Shown: in pieces, positions 61,828 through 64,000 of the stretch | Layout: each line of letters starts with the position of its first letter | Numbering within the stretch: position 1 is the first letter of the stretch | Assembly (NCBI RefSeq): GCF_011065895.1 | Contig: NZ_JAALCR010000007.1 | Span: 248,001-312,000, forward strand | DNA: 64,000 nt | Direction: 5' to 3' | Origin: Paludisphaera rhizosphaerae | GTDB taxonomy: Bacteria; Planctomycetota; Planctomycetia; Isosphaerales; Isosphaeraceae | Program-made: the position numbers and the translations under genes | The notes under the pieces: model-generated | Database searches by the model: none | What the model was told of the DNA's origin: nothing | Seen by the model: the letters and a program-made list of their open reading frames with translations, nothing else

Positions 61828-63138
61828 ATGCGTAGCTGGATGGCGTTGATCGGCGTGCTTCTCCTGACGTACCCGGCGGACGCGCAAGACCGGGACACGA
61901 AGGTCCGCAACGACCGCGCGTCGTTCGTGGGATCGCGGGAGTGGATCTACAACGACCTGGCCGATGGGGCGAAGGTGGCCAAAGAGGCGGACCGGCCGTT
62001 GCTGGTCGTCTTTCGCTGCATCCCGTGTGTGGCCTGCCAGAAGTTCGACGACGACGTGGCTCGCCGCGACCCGATCATCCGCGACCTGCTCGACGAGTTC
62101 GTCTGCGTCCGCATCGTCCAGGCCAACGTGGTCGACCTCACGCTCTTCCAGCACGACTTCGACCAGTCGTTCGCCGCCTACCTGATGGCCCCGGACCTGA
62201 CCATCTACGGCCGCTACGGCACCCGATCGAAGCGCCCGGAATACGAGGACATCTCGCTGGAGGGCCTGCGCAAGGCGATGGAGGCCGCGCTCCGCCTGCA
62301 CAAACAGGGCGCGGCGGCGAAGGCCTCGCTGGCGGGCAAGCAGGTGAAGCAGGAGCGCTACAAGACGCCCCGCGACTACCCCGCGCTCTCAGGCCGGTAC
62401 GGGGAGCGGATCGACTACGAGGGGAAGACGGCCCAGAGCTGCATGCACTGCCACCAGATCCGCGAGGCCGAGCGGCTCGTCTACCGGGCGTCTAAGGAGC
62501 CCATCCCCGACGCCGTGCTCTTCCCGTATCCCGACCCGGCCGTCCTGGGCCTGAAGATGGACCCGCGGGGCATGGCCCTGGTCGAGCAGGTCGAGCCTGG
62601 CTCGATCGCCGAGCGGGCCGGGGTGAAGGTCGGCGACGAGTTCGCGACCCTGGCGGGCCAGCCGATGCTGTCGATCGCCGACATCCAGTGGGTGCTCCAC
62701 AACACCCCCGACCGCGCGAAGATCCCCGCGACGATCACGCGCGGCGGCAAGACCACGGACGCGACGCTCGACCTCCCCGAAGGATGGCGGCGCGCCGACG
62801 TCTCGTGGCGAGTGACCACCTGGGACCTCCGGCGCATGGGGCTGGGCGGCCTGAAGCTGGCGGAGTTGGACGCCGCCGACCGCGAGCGGGCCAAGCTGCC
62901 GGCCGACGCCATGGCCCTGCGCGTCGAGCACGTCGGCCAGTATGGCGAGCACGCCGCCGCCAAGAAGGCCGGCTTCCAGAAAGGCGACGTTCTCGTCTCC
63001 TTCGACGGCCGAACGGCGAAGTCGTCCGAGACCGACCTCATCGCCCACGCCGTCCAGCAAAAGAAGGCCGGCGACGAGGTGGCTGTCGTCGTCCTCCGCA
63101 ACGGCGAGCGAATGACGCTGAAACTACCGCTTCAGTAG
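61828..63138 (+). CDS. Exported thioredoxin/CxxCH/PDZ-domain protein
   Basis: This is a 436-residue protein. It has a signal peptide (about 1-19). A thioredoxin-like domain has CIPCVAC (Cys 64, 67 and 70), giving two overlapping CxxC sites. A linker region has a CMHCH motif (205-209), which could bind c-type heme. Two PDZ-like domains follow (about 235-310 with GSIAERAGVKVGDEFATLAG; about 365-430 with HAAAKKAGFQKGDVLVSFDG). Planctomycete proteins with this order are known only by domain. A periplasmic redox-linked protein-quality factor is a reasonable guess. Apparently monocistronic. Confidence 0.87.
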   Translation: MRSWMALIGVLLLTYPADAQDRDTKVRNDRASFVGSREWIYNDLADGAKVAKEADRPLLVVFRCIPCVACQKFDDDVARRDPIIRDLLDEFVCVRIVQANVVDLTLFQHDFDQSFAAYLMAPDLTIYGRYGTRSKRPEYEDISLEGLRKAMEAALRLHKQGAAAKASLAGKQVKQERYKTPRDYPALSGRYGERIDYEGKTAQSCMHCHQIREAERLVYRASKEPIPDAVLFPYPDPAVLGLKMDPRGMALVEQVEPGSIAERAGVKVGDEFATLAGQPMLSIADIQWVLHNTPDRAKIPATITRGGKTTDATLDLPEGWRRADVSWRVTTWDLRRMGLGGLKLAELDAADRERAKLPADAMALRVEHVGQYGEHAAAKKAGFQKGDVLVSFDGRTAKSSETDLIAHAVQQKKAGDEVAVVVLRNGERMTLKLPLQ

Positions 63139-63930
63139 ACGAACCTCACGGCGCCAGGCCAAGGGATCTCGATCGCGAGCGGGAATCGAAGCGACGGTCA
63201 ACCATACGGTCGAGACCGGCGCTGCACCAACGACAAAGGGCGGCCGCAAGTACGACCCGACGACAAACACCCGCTCAAGAAAGGGACCGGCGACCCCGCG
63301 AAAGCCGAGTCCGCCCAGATCTGCTTCGACGCCTGGAAGAAAGCCGAAGCCGGGCCCGCCTACGCCGGCAAGAAGGCCGAACGGAAGGAGAGTTTCGGAT
63401 ACAACGGTTATTCGATCTCACCTACCCGAAAGGCCGAACACCGTCTCGCTCTTCGAGCTGGTCGCACGTCGTCTGAACCGCCGCCTCAATAACTGAACGC
63501 GCGACCTCGACCGGCCCAAATCCGCCGGGCGAGCGTCGATCGCCGCCGCGGACGACTGCGCTCCCGCTGCGCGAATCGATCGAAATCGCGTCTTCTATCG
63601 CCGCGCCGGCCGCGCGGTCCGATCATCAATCGTTTCGAACAGCGCCTTCAAAATGAGTCGCAAGAAGCTAAACCGCCATCCCTATGACAATCGTAGGTTT
63701 AATAAATTAGTATTTATGTGCCGTTTTTTTCTAAAAGAACTATGGAATTCTGATTGCTCGCGCATTAACTTCACAAATCTCTCTCCTTTCGCAGTGAGAT
63801 GACGTGGACGACGCCGGCCGCGGTCGACTGGATTGCCATCGAACCGATCCGTTCTTGAGGCGGGCGCCGCTCATCGGGGCGCGCATTCGATCGTTCTTGA
63901 TCCCTTGCCACTCACAGGAGCCTTCCGAAC
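63139..63930. other. Degraded intergenic region with a DUF1016 trace
   Basis: No intact gene is present across 792 bases. Fragments in different frames look gene-like: GRKYDP in one frame near 63245, then KHPLKKGTGDPAKAESAQIC in another near 63270-63330. The stretch 63410-63475 resembles the DUF1016 gene 5.4 kb upstream. The part at 63690-63770 is AT-rich and may hold the promoter of the following DUF1559 gene. Confidence 0.55.
63387..63476 (+). pseudogene. Trace of a DUF1016 gene
   Basis: The frame reading QRLFDLTYPKGRTP and SSSWSHVV, then a stop, aligns without gaps to MRQFYLAYPKVQTLSGLFSW and SHVV of the broken DUF1016 gene. At the DNA level, CCTACCCGAAAG and the CACGTCGTC ending have identical spacing (53 bases in both, 40 of 53 identical). 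Only this short piece can be recognised. Confidence 0.55.
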
Positions 63931-64000
63931 ATGTCTTCACGTCGCGGGTTCACCTTGATCGAACTGCTGGTGGTGATCGCCATCATCGCAGTTCTGATCG
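63931..64000 (+). CDS. DUF1559 pseudopilin-like protein, cut by window end
   Basis: The ATG at 63931, with AGGAG 11 bases upstream, begins [20 protein letters not shown], the prepilin-like N terminus shared by the other three DUF1559 genes. Only 23 residues are within the window. Gly precedes Phe, so the processing site is canonical. Confidence 0.9.
   Translation, partial: MSSRRGFTLIELLVVIAIIAVLI

Overview
The window is high-GC chromosomal DNA from a planctomycete, most likely of the Isosphaeraceae/Singulisphaera-Paludisphaera type. This placement rests on gene families and not on a marker gene. The families include four DUF1559 pseudopilin-like genes with the H-x9-DG tail, a PSD1-type cytochrome c protein (DUF1549/DUF1553) paired with a DUF1501 protein, a sigma factor/Ser-Thr kinase operon with a large kinase insert, and an H4MPT cofactor operon. 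I saw no rRNA, tRNA, CRISPR array or prophage.

Layout. 0-8.3 kb: the tail of a membrane protein, a Gly-rich Spy/CpxP-like secreted protein, a DUF3472 secreted protein, an MDR oxidoreductase, two membrane proteins and a DUF1501 protein. 8.3-13 kb: a palindromic repeat locus, the PSD1 cytochrome protein, a DUF1559 protein and a small DUF2292 protein. 13-22 kb: nucleoside deaminase, Met/Gln-rich protein, HTTM membrane protein with an overlapping partner, DUF1304 protein, dienelactone hydrolase, TolC-type outer membrane protein, low-affinity iron permease family protein with a sigma-54-type promoter, DUF985 cupin and a Pro-rich BON-like protein. 22-26 kb: two DUF1559 genes, each associated with a small lipoprotein. 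26-29 kb: SGNH hydrolase, and a protealysin-like M4 protease with its emfourin-type inhibitor. 29-35 kb: an atypical SDR, a beta-propeller glycosidase-like protein, an AT-rich orphan membrane gene, an esterase/O-methyltransferase operon and a Tat-exported amidohydrolase. 35-42.6 kb: a MITE, hypothetical proteins, a membrane-anchored sulfatase-superfamily protein with Thr in the nucleophile position, a Cys-rich protein, and a divergent NAD-epimerase/DUF1990 pair. 42.7-47.4 kb: exported intradiol dioxygenase, EF-hand protein, dense repeats, then the DUF6513/DUF447/beta-RFAP synthase operon. 47.7-52.7 kb: TlpA-like thioredoxin, Tat-signal DegT aminotransferase, lipoprotein and Hsp20. 53-56.5 kb: kinase/ECF sigma operon and a DUF1036 protein. 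56.5-64 kb: esterase, a broken DUF1016 nuclease gene, small hypotheticals, a LarA-like protein, a thioredoxin/CxxCH/PDZ protein, a decayed stretch with a second DUF1016 trace, and the start of a fourth DUF1559 gene cut by the window end.

Between the genes lies a family of composite palindromic repeats. I count nine loci. They combine two module types, often as head-to-head pairs, and two loci about 6 kb apart are near-identical copies in opposite orientation, including the spacer. A separate 97-bp element with perfect 26-bp inverted arms and a 165-bp MITE with a TA duplication were also found. These non-coding elements, the two sigma-54-like promoters and several enzymes with altered active sites are the main points for follow-up.
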